DNA of 64,000 nucleotides from SZUA-309 sp965232595 (GTDB taxonomy: Bacteria > Pseudomonadota > Gammaproteobacteria > Pseudomonadales > Azotimanducaceae): assembly GCA_965232595.1 (NCBI GenBank), contig OZ246983.1, forward strand, positions 930,001 through 994,000. The letters are read 5' to 3'. Shown piece by piece: positions 1 through 8,132 of this stretch. The notes under the pieces were generated by a model. That model was not told where the DNA came from. It made no database searches and saw only the letters and a list, made by a program, of their open reading frames with translations. A program made the translations under genes and the position numbers. Positions within the stretch are counted from its first letter, which is position 1; every line of letters starts with the position of its first letter.

Positions 1-222
1 CATGCACTGAATCCCCTGAAGCCACAGCCAGTTGGCCATCACGTCGTCGAGCAGGCTGAAGACGATGCCGCCGTGGGTGACCCCTTTGTAGCCGGCGTGC
101 ACGTCAGCGCTGGTGAACTCGGAGCGGCAGACCTCACCGTCCATCCGAAACTCCAGCTTCAGGCCGATGGGATTGCCCGGGCCGCAGACGAAGCAGCCGT
201 TCGATTCACTTCTCAAACTCAC
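1..222 (-). CDS. PaaI/hotdog-fold thioesterase, partial (3' end outside window)
   Basis: The first 74 codons of a minus-strand gene are present and the rest lies beyond the window edge. The product begins with a GTG codon preceded by an AGAGG ribosome-binding site. It contains NGCFVCGPGNPIGL, then an HAGYKGVTHGGIVFSLLDD segment, which is the hotdog motif of PaaI-type acyl-CoA thioesterases (an HGG on the central helix, then the catalytic acidic residue). The family hydrolyses short or aromatic acyl-CoA thioesters in the cytoplasm. The two N-terminal cysteines in the CxxC-like CFVCG are common in one PaaI subgroup. It is divergent from the Nudix gene at 274, with about 50 bp between the starts. 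The substrate cannot be told from this fragment. Confidence 0.8.
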   Translation of the reverse strand, partial: MSLRSESNGCFVCGPGNPIGLKLEFRMDGEVCRSEFTSADVHAGYKGVTHGGIVFSLLDDVMANWLWLQGIQCM

Positions 223-273
223 CTGAGGACCTCTGTCGTACCCGAAGCGTCGTGAGCGGTTATCATAGACCAT

Positions 274-891
274 GTGTATCCCATGCAGCTCATCCGCGAC
301 CGTCTCGCCAGCCACCAACCTGAAGAGTTCAGCGTCCGAGAAACCACCCGGCAGGCGGCCGTCGCCGTCATCCTGCGGGCCGGCGCTCGGCAGAACGGCG
401 AAGGGACGGAGATTCTCTTCATCAAGCGGGCGGAGAAGCCCGGCGATCCCTGGTCCGGGCACATGGCCTTTCCCGGTGGCCACAAGGAAGACGACGATCC
501 GGATCTGAAGCACGCGGCGATGCGGGAGACCTCGGAGGAGATCGGCCTCGACCTCTCCGGAGCGGAGTACCTGGGGCCCCTGGATCAGCAACGGGCCATG
601 CCCCGCGGCCGGCCGCTGAACATGCTGATCGCGCCACACGTTTTCAGCCTCGAGGGCGACCCGGTGTTCTCGCCCAACTACGAGGTGGACGAGGTGGTCT
701 GGACGGCGCTCGCACCGCTGGTCAGCAACGACCGCCACGACTGGGAGACCCGGCCCATGGCCGGCCGGCCCACCATCTTCAACGGCTATCGGCTGGAGCG
801 CGGTCACTTCGTCTGGGGGCTGACCTACCGGATGCTGAAGACGTTCTTCACGGTGCTCGACCCGGACTGGCAGGAACCGCCGGAACGCTGA
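274..891 (+). CDS. Nudix hydrolase, CoA pyrophosphatase (NudL-like)
   Basis: A protein of about 205 residues with a Nudix box at residues 68-92: PGGHKEDDDPD leads into RETSEEIG, with R84, E85, E88 and E89 being the expected Mg-binding residues. The preceding GHMAFPGG is typical of the NudL/CoA pyrophosphatase subgroup (NUDT7/8-like). That subgroup cleaves coenzyme A to acyl-phosphopantetheine and 3',5'-ADP. The length matches the family. The start is uncertain: GTG at 274 or ATG at 283 (MQLIRDRL). The ATG gives the more usual N terminus, and neither has a clear ribosome-binding site. A TATCAT at 261-266 would place transcription start almost on the start codon. It lies next to an acyl-CoA thioesterase fragment, so both genes may act on CoA pools. 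Confidence 0.85.
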   Translation: MYPMQLIRDRLASHQPEEFSVRETTRQAAVAVILRAGARQNGEGTEILFIKRAEKPGDPWSGHMAFPGGHKEDDDPDLKHAAMRETSEEIGLDLSGAEYLGPLDQQRAMPRGRPLNMLIAPHVFSLEGDPVFSPNYEVDEVVWTALAPLVSNDRHDWETRPMAGRPTIFNGYRLERGHFVWGLTYRMLKTFFTVLDPDWQEPPER

Positions 892-906
892 GCCGGCGCC
901 CTGCCG

Positions 907-2292
907 CTACCAGCCGTGGTAGCTGGCGATGGCGAGCCCGGCGGCGACGCTGGTGAACGGATCGTGTTCCACCACCCGCCCGGGGAAATGATCTTCCAGA
1001 ATCCTGCGCACGGCAGGGATCAGGCTCGATCCGCCGGTGCAGAGCACGATGTCGATGGCTTCCCGGTTCAGGCCCGCGCGCAGCAGCGTGTCATCGAGCG
1101 CGGCCTCCACCTGCGCCAGCTGGTCAGCAATCAGAGTTTCGAACTCCGCCCGGGTCATCCGGATGTCGACGTCGAGCTCGGGAATGTCGAGCACTGCTTC
1201 CGGGGCGTATGAGAGCTCTGCTTTGAAGTCCTTGATCGCCTGGAAGACGACGTACGAGAGGTTCTGCGAGATCAGCTCGCGCAGGCGTTTGAACTTGACC
1301 GCACCCGGCCCGCCCTGCTCGATGCAGTCGAACACCGGCGTGGTGTATCTGTTCTGGTTCAGGGTGTAGGTGACGGCCCAGTTCAGCAGCAGGTCTTCGT
1401 AGTCCTCGAACGGGAAGTGGGTTTCGATCTCCCGATCCATGCCGCGACGCTTCCAGCGCTCGCCCTTGCCGAGCAGCGGAAACAGCAGGGATCTGAACAG
1501 CCGCTGGTCGATGTGGTCACCGCCGAGGGCAATGCCGTGGGTGGTCACCACGTCGAACGTCTGGCCGGTGCGGCGGAGCACGCAGAAATCCAGGGTGCCG
1601 CCACCGAAGTCGAGGGTGAACAGCAGCTCGCCGTCCACCTCTGGGTTGGCATTGAGGAAGCTGACGGCGGCGGCGATGGGCTCCGCGTAGAAGTGCTGCT
1701 CGGCAACCCCGGCGTACTTGTAGGCTTCACCGAGCCGTGACAGAGCCGTCTTGTTGCGGAACTCTTCCCGCCCTTCGAAGTTCACCGGGTGGCCGAGATG
1801 GGCGCTGCCGAGCTGGCCGGCGTTGCCCTTCAGTGCTTTGACGATGTGCAGCAGGATCGGCGTGATCAGCGCCACCAGCCGGAACGGGTGATCGAACACC
1901 ATCAGCCGCCGCACCCGGCTGTCGCCGAGCAGCCGTTTGGTGCCGCGGAACAGCCGCCCCTGCAGGCCGCTGTCGATCACCGCCGCGCCGTAAATCTTCT
2001 GCGTGACCGTATCTACCGGCGTCGGGTTCTCCGAGTCGCCATGCTCGACGAACTGGCTGGTCTCACCGATCACCTCCGGGATCATCTCCACGGTGCGACC
2101 GGTGTTGTCCTGAATGTAGTGATCGATGGCCTGCTGGCCCGTCAGGGTCTGCAGGTCACGGTCGATGTAGGTGGCGGACGGCATGATCGGGCCGGCCGCT
2201 TCCAGCTCCACCAGCACCACCTGCTCACCGTCGTAGACCGCGGCTGCGCTGTTGGTGGTGCCGAAGTCGATGCCGATGCCCGTCCGGCTCAC
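907..2292 (-). CDS. Hsp70-like ATPase without substrate-binding domain (YegD type)
   Basis: A 461-residue actin/Hsp70-fold ATPase. Phosphate-1 motif GIDFGTTNS is at residues 6-15, phosphate-2 motif LDFGGGTLD near 225, and adenosine motif CTGGSSLIP near 418. The protein ends soon after the nucleotide-binding domain, so the peptide-binding domain and lid of DnaK are missing. This matches the YegD family of putative chaperones, whose cellular role is poorly known. The gene converges on the Nudix gene with a 15-bp gap. A 37-bp gap separates its start from the flavin-binding protein gene upstream, so it could be read from the msrA promoter. The family call is secure; the function is not. Confidence 0.88.
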   Translation of the reverse strand: MSRTGIGIDFGTTNSAAAVYDGEQVVLVELEAAGPIMPSATYIDRDLQTLTGQQAIDHYIQDNTGRTVEMIPEVIGETSQFVEHGDSENPTPVDTVTQKIYGAAVIDSGLQGRLFRGTKRLLGDSRVRRLMVFDHPFRLVALITPILLHIVKALKGNAGQLGSAHLGHPVNFEGREEFRNKTALSRLGEAYKYAGVAEQHFYAEPIAAAVSFLNANPEVDGELLFTLDFGGGTLDFCVLRRTGQTFDVVTTHGIALGGDHIDQRLFRSLLFPLLGKGERWKRRGMDREIETHFPFEDYEDLLLNWAVTYTLNQNRYTTPVFDCIEQGGPGAVKFKRLRELISQNLSYVVFQAIKDFKAELSYAPEAVLDIPELDVDIRMTRAEFETLIADQLAQVEAALDDTLLRAGLNREAIDIVLCTGGSSLIPAVRRILEDHFPGRVVEHDPFTSVAAGLAIASYHGW

Positions 2293-2329
2293 GCGAGCGC
2301 CTCCGGCGTCCCTGTCCTCACAAGCCTGA

Positions 2330-2983
2330 TCATGCGGGCGGCGTGTAGTCCTCGATGTAGCGAGGCGTTTCCAGCCCTTCCTTCAGATCCGGGTTCGGAA
2401 CCACGTCACCGACCACGGTGTGCAGGGGGATGACGCCGGCCCAGACGTCCGCGTCCAGATCGCCTTCCGCATCGATCGCCGGGCCGACGCGGATTTTGGT
2501 GGAGCCCTCGTTGATGGGCACCCGGACCGCTGCGGTTGCGGCGAGCTCCTGTTTTGTCGCCGGGCGCACCGCCGCGGCGTGGCCGGGGATCAGCGCCTCG
2601 ACGAAGGCATCGAGGATCTCCTCGTGCTCTGCCGCCGGCACCGCTTCGCCTTCGCCGAAGATCACCACCGAGCGGTAGTTCATCGAGCAGTGAAAGCCGG
2701 ATCTCGCCACCACGATGCCGTCCGCGGTCATGACCGAGATGGCAGCCAGGCCGCCGGCCGCCAGGTGCTTCAGAAAGGCCGCCTGCCGATTGCCATGCAG
2801 GTAGACGTAATCTCCGCGACGCATGTACAGCGTCGGGATGATCCGCGGCTCGCCGTTCTCCACGTAGGACACATGGGCAATATGGTTCGCATCGAGCACG
2901 CTGCGGATGGACTCCAGATCGTAACGACCACGTTCACGAATCCGCCGGACCCGGGTCCGGTCAGTTCCCGGTTTCTCGCTCAT
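2330..2983 (-). CDS. Pyridoxamine 5'-phosphate oxidase-like, flavin-nucleotide-binding protein
   Basis: A 217-residue split-barrel protein of the PNPOx-like/flavin-nucleotide-binding family. The segment IAHVSYVENGEPRIIPTLYMRRGDYVYLHG, then a FHCSMNYRSVVIFGEG strand, is typical of the family that binds FMN or F420 and is mostly annotated as a nitroimidazole-resistance-type protein. The start is placed at MSEKPGTD, where the ATG overlaps the msrA stop codon as ATGA. An upstream in-frame start would lie inside msrA. Cotranscription with msrA suggests an oxidative-stress role (inference). The substrate is unknown. Confidence 0.8.
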   Translation of the reverse strand: MSEKPGTDRTRVRRIRERGRYDLESIRSVLDANHIAHVSYVENGEPRIIPTLYMRRGDYVYLHGNRQAAFLKHLAAGGLAAISVMTADGIVVARSGFHCSMNYRSVVIFGEGEAVPAAEHEEILDAFVEALIPGHAAAVRPATKQELAATAAVRVPINEGSTKIRVGPAIDAEGDLDADVWAGVIPLHTVVGDVVPNPDLKEGLETPRYIEDYTPPA

Positions 2984-3645
2984 GAAGCAGCGACCAGCCC
3001 CGTGACGTTGCAGCCAACGCCGGTACCGCCGAGGCCGCAATAGCCGTTCGGCACCTTCGCCAGATACTGCTGATGGTAGTGCTCGGCGTAATAGAAAGGC
3101 CCTGCTGCGGCAATCTCAGTGGTGATCTCGCCGTAACCGGCCTGGCTGAGCGCCATCTGGTAGGCATCCCTGGACGCCTCCGCCACCGCCGCCTGCTCGG
3201 CGTCAGTGGTGTAGATCGCCGACCGGTACTGGGTGCCGATGTCGTTGCCCTGGCGCATGCCCTGGGTCGGATCGTGGGATTCCCAGAACACTTTCAGCAG
3301 GGTTGCGTAGTCGACCAGCGCCGGATCGTAGACCACCAGAACCACCTCGGTGTGGCCGGTGCGGCCGGAGCAGACTTCCTCGTAGCTGGGGTTGGGCGTA
3401 TAGCCGCCCGCATAGCCGACCGAGGTGCTGTAAACGCCCGCCGTCTCCCAGAACTTCCGCTCGGCACCCCAGAAGCAGCCCAGGGCAAATATGGCTGTCT
3501 GCAAACCCTCAGGGAATGGGCCCTGCAGCGGGTTTCCGTTGACGAAGTGGGCGGCGGGCACCGCCATGACCTCGCTGCGGCCAGGCAGCGCTTCGTTTTC
3601 TTCGGGCAAGCGGAGCTTTTTGCCCAGTATCTGGTCCAACGACAT
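2980..3645 (-). CDS. msrA: Peptide-methionine (S)-S-oxide reductase MsrA
   Basis: A 221-residue protein that reduces methionine-S-sulfoxide in proteins using a cysteine relay. The catalytic cysteine is C57 in GCFWG. SVGYAGG, SHDPTQ and the HYHQQYLAK segment complete the family signature. Resolving cysteines lie in the C-terminal glycine-rich tail around NGYCGLGGTGVGCN, as in the Escherichia coli type of MsrA. The length is normal for this longer class. No export signal is visible, so it acts in the cytoplasm. It is the first gene of a two-gene operon (4-bp overlap with the flavin-binding protein). It diverges from the lipoprotein gene at 3723 across a 77-bp promoter region. Confidence 0.96.
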   Translation of the reverse strand: MSLDQILGKKLRLPEENEALPGRSEVMAVPAAHFVNGNPLQGPFPEGLQTAIFALGCFWGAERKFWETAGVYSTSVGYAGGYTPNPSYEEVCSGRTGHTEVVLVVYDPALVDYATLLKVFWESHDPTQGMRQGNDIGTQYRSAIYTTDAEQAAVAEASRDAYQMALSQAGYGEITTEIAAAGPFYYAEHYHQQYLAKVPNGYCGLGGTGVGCNVTGLVAAS

Positions 3646-3706
3646 GTCTGACTCCCACGAATTTCAGGAGGCTGGAAATCATACCCTTCATCCACCCCCG
3701 TACAAG

Positions 3707-3715
3707 TGCTATAAG
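3707..3715 (+). promoter_or_regulatory. Possible extended -10 element close to a start codon
   Basis: The sequence TGCTATAAG matches an extended -10 (TGnTATAAT) with one mismatch. Its end is only seven bases before the ATG at 3723, so transcription would begin at or one base before the start codon. That would give a leaderless or nearly leaderless message. No Shine-Dalgarno sequence is visible before that ATG, which fits. No -35 match is seen. Confidence 0.35.
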
Positions 3716-3722
3716 TGCGCGC

Positions 3723-5387
3723 ATGGTATCGCGCCTCTTTTTCCTGGTTGCCTCGCTCTGCCTGGCAACGCTTACGGCTGGCTGTCAGACAGCGCCGCCC
3801 GCCCCTTACGGCGAGCTGCATGACAAAGTAGCGAACGGAGAAAGCGTTCCCGTCGCCGATCTGCGGGAGTCGTTCCGCAGGGACGTGGCCCTGCCGGAGC
3901 GCATGGAACGGCTGATGGAGCTGGAGGCCCAGGCCCTGCAGCTGGTGGAAGACGAGCCGCTGAAGCTCGGCTCCATCGGCAGCGCCATCCTCGACATCTA
4001 CCAGGCGAGCATCACCGGTCACTACGTGATGAGCCGCTTCTACGAGCACGTGGAAACCGAGGAAGCTGCCGCCACCCACCAGGAATGGCTGGCGCGGATC
4101 CGGGCAGACATGGCCAGCGTCGGCGATGGCAGCCGGTCCCGGCCGTTTCCCAGCATGACCAGCGTCGAAGCGCAGATGTACGCCATCAGCCTGGGCATGA
4201 GCCCGGTAGGCGCCATCTACCAGACCTCTGATGAGGGCGCCCGGTTCGGCCTGATGATCCAGGCGCGCCCGGAAACCGGCCCCATCGAGAGCTTCCACTT
4301 CGATCTGGGCGCGGTCTACGACGCCATGCGCCAGGACTTCCAGGCCACCGCGGCCGCCGATGACGACTTCTCGCCGGTCAGCGTGATCGGCTACCTGGCG
4401 AAGCGGGGCGACACCGCAGCCCAGGCCGCCATCGGCGCCTTCCTCGCCTCGCAGAATCGCACCCAGGACGCGGTGGACTGGCTGCGGGCCTCTTCCCGGG
4501 CCGGCAACCTGGTGGCCAGCAGCGTTCTCGCGCAGCTCTACTGGCGCAAAGCCTCGACGGCGGAAACCGCTGAAGAGAAGCAGCAGGCCCTGGACGAGGT
4601 GCTGGAAAACTACCTGCACGCCATCGCGCTCGGCTCCACGGATGCCATGTACGAGCTGGCCGTCCTCTATCTGAACAACCACTACGGCGAGGAGAACCGC
4701 GCTTCCGGGGTCACCCTGCTGACTCAGGCGGCAACCGCCGAGCACAGCGACGCGGCCATGTTTCTCGCCCATCTCTACTACACCGGCGATCTGGTCGAGC
4801 GCGATCTCGATCAGGCGCGCGGCTACTACGTGCAGGCCGCTGAGCTCGACAACGACTTCGCCCGCAGGAGCTACGCCCGCTTTCTGCTGGACCGCTCCAT
4901 CGAGCAGGAGGGCGATCCCCGGGTCGTCGGCTGGCTGGAAGAGCTGGCGGACGCTGATGATGCGGAGGCCATGCTGCTGCTCGGCAATCTGCACGCCCGT
5001 GGCGTGAGCACGGAGCAGAACCTCCGGCGAGCCGTCAGCTGGTACAAAAACGCGGTGAAGACGGCGCCGCAGGACGCCAGCATCGTCAACGAGGTGGCCT
5101 GGACGCTCACCGTCAGCCATCTGGAAGACCTCAAGCGTATCGGCTACGCCAGGGACATCATGGATACCCTGATGAGCGAGAACGAGGCCGCCCGGGCCCG
5201 CCCTGAGTACCTGGACACCTGGGCCGCCGCCTACGCCGCCAACGGGGACTTCGAGCGGGCGATCGAGCTTCAGCAGCAGGCGCTGGCCGCTGCCGAAGCG
5301 CTGGAGTTCGAAGGGGTGATGGACATACTGCAGACCCACCTGGACGCCTTCCGCGACGGCCAGACCATCACCGAAACCGCGCCCTGA
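3723..5387 (+). CDS. Sel1-repeat/TPR lipoprotein
   Basis: A 554-residue protein with a signal peptide and lipobox LTAGC (C21), so it is probably anchored in the outer or inner membrane. From about residue 225 on it consists of helical Sel1-like repeats such as GSTDAMYELAVLYLNNHYGE, AAMFLAHLYYTGDLVERDL and EAMLLLGNLHARGVSTEQNL. A C-terminal TPR-like stretch follows (DTWAAAYAANGDFERAIELQQQAL). Such repeats make protein-protein contacts in envelope complexes; the partner is unknown. The gene for tRNA 2-selenouridine synthase starts 13 bp downstream, so the two are probably cotranscribed, without an obvious functional link. Confidence 0.85.
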   Translation: MVSRLFFLVASLCLATLTAGCQTAPPAPYGELHDKVANGESVPVADLRESFRRDVALPERMERLMELEAQALQLVEDEPLKLGSIGSAILDIYQASITGHYVMSRFYEHVETEEAAATHQEWLARIRADMASVGDGSRSRPFPSMTSVEAQMYAISLGMSPVGAIYQTSDEGARFGLMIQARPETGPIESFHFDLGAVYDAMRQDFQATAAADDDFSPVSVIGYLAKRGDTAAQAAIGAFLASQNRTQDAVDWLRASSRAGNLVASSVLAQLYWRKASTAETAEEKQQALDEVLENYLHAIALGSTDAMYELAVLYLNNHYGEENRASGVTLLTQAATAEHSDAAMFLAHLYYTGDLVERDLDQARGYYVQAAELDNDFARRSYARFLLDRSIEQEGDPRVVGWLEELADADDAEAMLLLGNLHARGVSTEQNLRRAVSWYKNAVKTAPQDASIVNEVAWTLTVSHLEDLKRIGYARDIMDTLMSENEAARARPEYLDTWAAAYAANGDFERAIELQQQALAAAEALEFEGVMDILQTHLDAFRDGQTITETAP

Positions 5388-5400
5388 GCCAGCCGCTGCC

Positions 5401-6483
5401 GTGAGCGATCCGAACGGCGTTCCCAGCGAGCACGGCAGCGACCATCAGCAACTGCTCGATGGGCTCCTGGCCCGGCAAGGCCCGTTCATCGACCTGCGCG
5501 CCCCCGGCGAGTTCGAGGCCGGCGCGGTGCCAGGCGCCGTCAACCTGCCGCTGCTGACCGACGACGAGCGTCATCAGGTTGGCCTCACCTACAAATCCGA
5601 GGGGCAGGCCGCGGCCATCGCCCGCGGTGAGTCCCTGGTGGCGGGACCCGTCAAAGAGGCGCGGCTCGCTGCCTGGCGCCAGTTCATCGAGCGCAATCCG
5701 GACGCCTGGCTCTACTGCTGGCGCAGCGGCCTGCGCAGCAGCACCGTTCGGGACTGGCTGGCCGACGCCGGTGTGCACATCGACCGGGTGCCCGGTGGCT
5801 TCAAGGCGCTGCGCCAGCGCTGCCTGGAGATCATTGACTCGGCGCCGGGCGCCAAACCCTGGCTCGTCATTGGCGGTCGTACCGGCACCGGCAAAACGGT
5901 GGTGCTGAACGAGGTGAGGGGCGGCATCGATCTGGAGGCGCTGGCGAACCATCGCGGCTCTGCTTTTGGCGCCGCCACCTCGCCCCAGCCGACTCCCGTC
6001 AACTTCGAGAACGCTCTGGCGGTGGCCTGGCTACAGCATGAGCACGGCTACCTGCTGCTGGAAGACGAAAGCCGCACCATCGGCAGGTTGGCCCTGCCTC
6101 CGAGCTGGCACGCCGAGATGCAATGCGCACCGGTGGTGATCCTGGAAGCGGATCTGGCGAGCCGCGCCGCTCACATCGCGGCCGAGTACGTGGACGAGCC
6201 GCTGGCGGCGGGTACCTCGGAAGCCGAGCTGAAAGAGCGCCTGCAGGGCGCGCTGGATCGGATCCAGCGGCGCCTCGGAGGTCTGCGGCACCGGCAGGTG
6301 AGCGAGCAGCTGGCCGCCGGCTTCGAGCACGGCGAGCATGGCCCCTGGATCGAGAGCCTGCTCAGCTTCTACTACGACCCGATGTACGACTACCAGCTGG
6401 AGAAGAAGGATCGACGCGTCATATTCCGCGGTGATCGGACGGCGGTTCGAGCCTTCCTGGAGGCCTACCAGCCGGACAGCTGA
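5401..6483 (+). CDS. mnmH: tRNA 2-selenouridine/geranyl-2-thiouridine synthase
   Basis: A 360-residue enzyme (also called SelU or YbbB). It replaces sulfur by selenium in the wobble 2-thiouridine of certain tRNAs, through a geranylated intermediate. The N-terminal rhodanese domain has DLRAPGEFEAGAVPGAVNLP and the catalytic cysteine C106 in YCWRSGLRSS. The C-terminal P-loop is GGRTGTGKT (158-166). The length is normal. The start is a GTG, 13 bp after the preceding stop. No selD, selA or selB gene is in the window, so the selenophosphate supply must be encoded elsewhere, or the enzyme works in the geranylation mode. Confidence 0.93.
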   Translation: MSDPNGVPSEHGSDHQQLLDGLLARQGPFIDLRAPGEFEAGAVPGAVNLPLLTDDERHQVGLTYKSEGQAAAIARGESLVAGPVKEARLAAWRQFIERNPDAWLYCWRSGLRSSTVRDWLADAGVHIDRVPGGFKALRQRCLEIIDSAPGAKPWLVIGGRTGTGKTVVLNEVRGGIDLEALANHRGSAFGAATSPQPTPVNFENALAVAWLQHEHGYLLLEDESRTIGRLALPPSWHAEMQCAPVVILEADLASRAAHIAAEYVDEPLAAGTSEAELKERLQGALDRIQRRLGGLRHRQVSEQLAAGFEHGEHGPWIESLLSFYYDPMYDYQLEKKDRRVIFRGDRTAVRAFLEAYQPDS

Positions 6484-6492
6484 CGCATCCGC

Positions 6493-6873
6493 TCAGTGGT
6501 CGTGATGATGGTGGTCGTGGCCGTGCGGCCTGGCCGCAAACGCCTCATGCCGGGCCTCGACCGAGGCACCGTCGAGCATGCCCTTCGCCGCGAGCAGCGC
6601 CTGAAACGCCGCCAGAAAGTGATCGTAGTAGCGGTAGGCCTGGTCAGGATCATCCGCTGCCGCTGAGCGATCCCAGCTGCCGATCTGCTCGATCAGATGG
6701 GCTCTGAACTCATCCCAGCTGTAGTGGCCCTGCTCCGCCAGCAACCGGGCCATGCCGAACACGCGGCCCTGCCAGGGCTCGTCGAACACCACCTCGCCGT
6801 TGGCCGTCGGCGGCGCGAGCTCGCCATCGAGCAGGAGCTCGTTGAGCGTTCGTTCGGTGGGTTTCTCCGCCAT
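6493..6873 (-). CDS. Nitrile hydratase accessory protein (cobalt-type activator)
   Basis: A 126-residue protein of the nitrile hydratase accessory family, related to the N-terminal half of the beta subunit. The typical core is FDEPWQGRVFGMARLLAEQG followed by YSWDEFRAHLIEQIG. Family members deliver cobalt and help oxidise the active-site cysteines of the alpha subunit. The C terminus RPHGHDHHHHDH is a histidine-rich tail that could bind the metal. The gene begins 12 bp after the alpha subunit stop and is the last gene of the operon. It converges on mnmH with a 9-bp gap. Confidence 0.9.
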   Translation of the reverse strand: MAEKPTERTLNELLLDGELAPPTANGEVVFDEPWQGRVFGMARLLAEQGHYSWDEFRAHLIEQIGSWDRSAAADDPDQAYRYYDHFLAAFQALLAAKGMLDGASVEARHEAFAARPHGHDHHHHDH

Positions 6874-6885
6874 CTGCGCGCGGCG

Positions 6886-7458
6886 TCAGAGGACGGCGAC
6901 GCCGATCATGGCTTCCCGCGGCACCAGCGCTGCCAGCCCGTCTTCGTCGAGATCGTCTGTCCCCGCCGGTCGCTCCGGCAGCACCAGGTAACGCACCTCG
7001 GCGCTCGAGTCCCAGACCCGGATCTCCTTGCCTGCCGGCACCTCCAGGCCGAACTCCGCCAGCACCTTGCGCGGCTCACGGACGATGCGCGAGCGGTACG
7101 CCGGATCTTTGTACCAGGTGGGCGGCAGGCCGAGCAGCGCCCAGGGGTAGCAGGAGCAGAGGGTGCAGACCACCGCGTTGTGGACGTCCGGCGTGTTCTC
7201 CACCACCACCAGCTTCTGAACCTCGCCGCCCTGAAAGTTGAAAGGCTCGATGGCGGCCGTGCCGTCCTCGAGGAGCGCAGCCTTGAACGCCGGATCGCTC
7301 CAGGCCTTCGCCACCACCCGGGCGCCGTTCAGCGGGCCGACCCGATCGTTGAACAGGGCAATGGTTTCATCCACCGCCGACTCCGAGAGCAGCCCCTGCT
7401 CGATGAGCAGGGACTCCAGCGCTTCCGCCCGCAGGGCCTGAGGAGAGTGATCGCTCAT
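6886..7458 (-). CDS. nthA: Nitrile hydratase alpha subunit, cobalt type
   Basis: A 190-residue subunit that hydrates nitriles to amides. The metal site is VCTLCSC, with C98, C101 and C103. In this family threonine at the second motif position marks cobalt enzymes, while serine marks iron enzymes, so this is a cobalt enzyme. The following YPWALLGLPPTWYKDPAYRS segment is also typical. Its start overlaps the beta-subunit stop by 4 bp (ATGA), which gives the gene order beta, alpha, accessory. No amidase gene is adjacent, so further hydrolysis of the amide must be encoded elsewhere or the amide is the end product. Confidence 0.96.
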   Translation of the reverse strand: MSDHSPQALRAEALESLLIEQGLLSESAVDETIALFNDRVGPLNGARVVAKAWSDPAFKAALLEDGTAAIEPFNFQGGEVQKLVVVENTPDVHNAVVCTLCSCYPWALLGLPPTWYKDPAYRSRIVREPRKVLAEFGLEVPAGKEIRVWDSSAEVRYLVLPERPAGTDDLDEDGLAALVPREAMIGVAVL

Positions 7459-8132
7459 GGTGCTATCGCCGTCAGGTAAGATTCAAACAGATCCAGGCAG
7501 ACGCTCTGGCCGGGCTCGGCTTCGTCACCCCAGAGCTCATCGCCCGTAAAGCGCACGCAGTACAGATGTTGCGGCTGCTCACCTTTGCCGTGAGCGTTCG
7601 TGTCCGGAAACACCCAGCCGCCCTGCTGGCGGACGATGGTGCCGATCCGCCCACGGGCGTAGGCAGGTAGTCGGGTGTGGCAGCTGACCGGCGCCGCCGC
7701 GGTCCTGACAAGTTCACCCACCGAGAACCGGGGCGCGGCAGCCACCTCACGGCCGGCACCGGCCTTCTCCGGTGGCGGCACCTGATCAGGCTGGCTGCTC
7801 GGCCGGGCGGCAACCAGATCGCTGCGGTCACCGCCGCGAGCTGCCACCGCCTCCGCCATCATCTCCGCGTTCACCACCCCCGCTTCCGTGAGCAGGTTCT
7901 CCACGCCGCCGAGCCAGCGACCGTAATAGCCATGGGTCAGATAGGCGACCGGATCGATCCGCTCGATGCCGTGGCGGAACTGATCAACGTTGCTGATCAC
8001 GCCCTGGCGCATCATCTGGTTGGTGATCGTATACACGGCCGCCTCCCAGCGACCGTGGAACACCGGCTCGTTTTCCTCGCGCTCCACCGGGCCAAAACCC
8101 TGGCGGCCGCCGAGATCATGAACGGAATCCAT
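7455..8132 (-). CDS. nthB: Nitrile hydratase beta subunit
   Basis: A 225-residue beta subunit starting with MDSVHDLGGRQGFGPV, the canonical N terminus of the family, which fixes the start at 8132. The C-terminal SH3-like barrel contains RIGTIVRQQGGWVFPDTNAHG and LYCVRFTGDELWGD. Subunits alpha and beta form the active heterodimer, with the catalytic metal in alpha. The start codon shares one base with the stop codon of the GH78-like gene (TGATG), and the 3' end overlaps the alpha subunit by 4 bp. Tight translational coupling of all three genes is likely. Confidence 0.95.
   Translation of the reverse strand: MDSVHDLGGRQGFGPVEREENEPVFHGRWEAAVYTITNQMMRQGVISNVDQFRHGIERIDPVAYLTHGYYGRWLGGVENLLTEAGVVNAEMMAEAVAARGGDRSDLVAARPSSQPDQVPPPEKAGAGREVAAAPRFSVGELVRTAAAPVSCHTRLPAYARGRIGTIVRQQGGWVFPDTNAHGKGEQPQHLYCVRFTGDELWGDEAEPGQSVCLDLFESYLTAIAP

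Noticed and set aside
3294..5339. 681-codon open frame on the minus strand
   Set aside because: It runs antisense through the Sel1 lipoprotein gene and out of frame through msrA; both real genes have strong family motifs.
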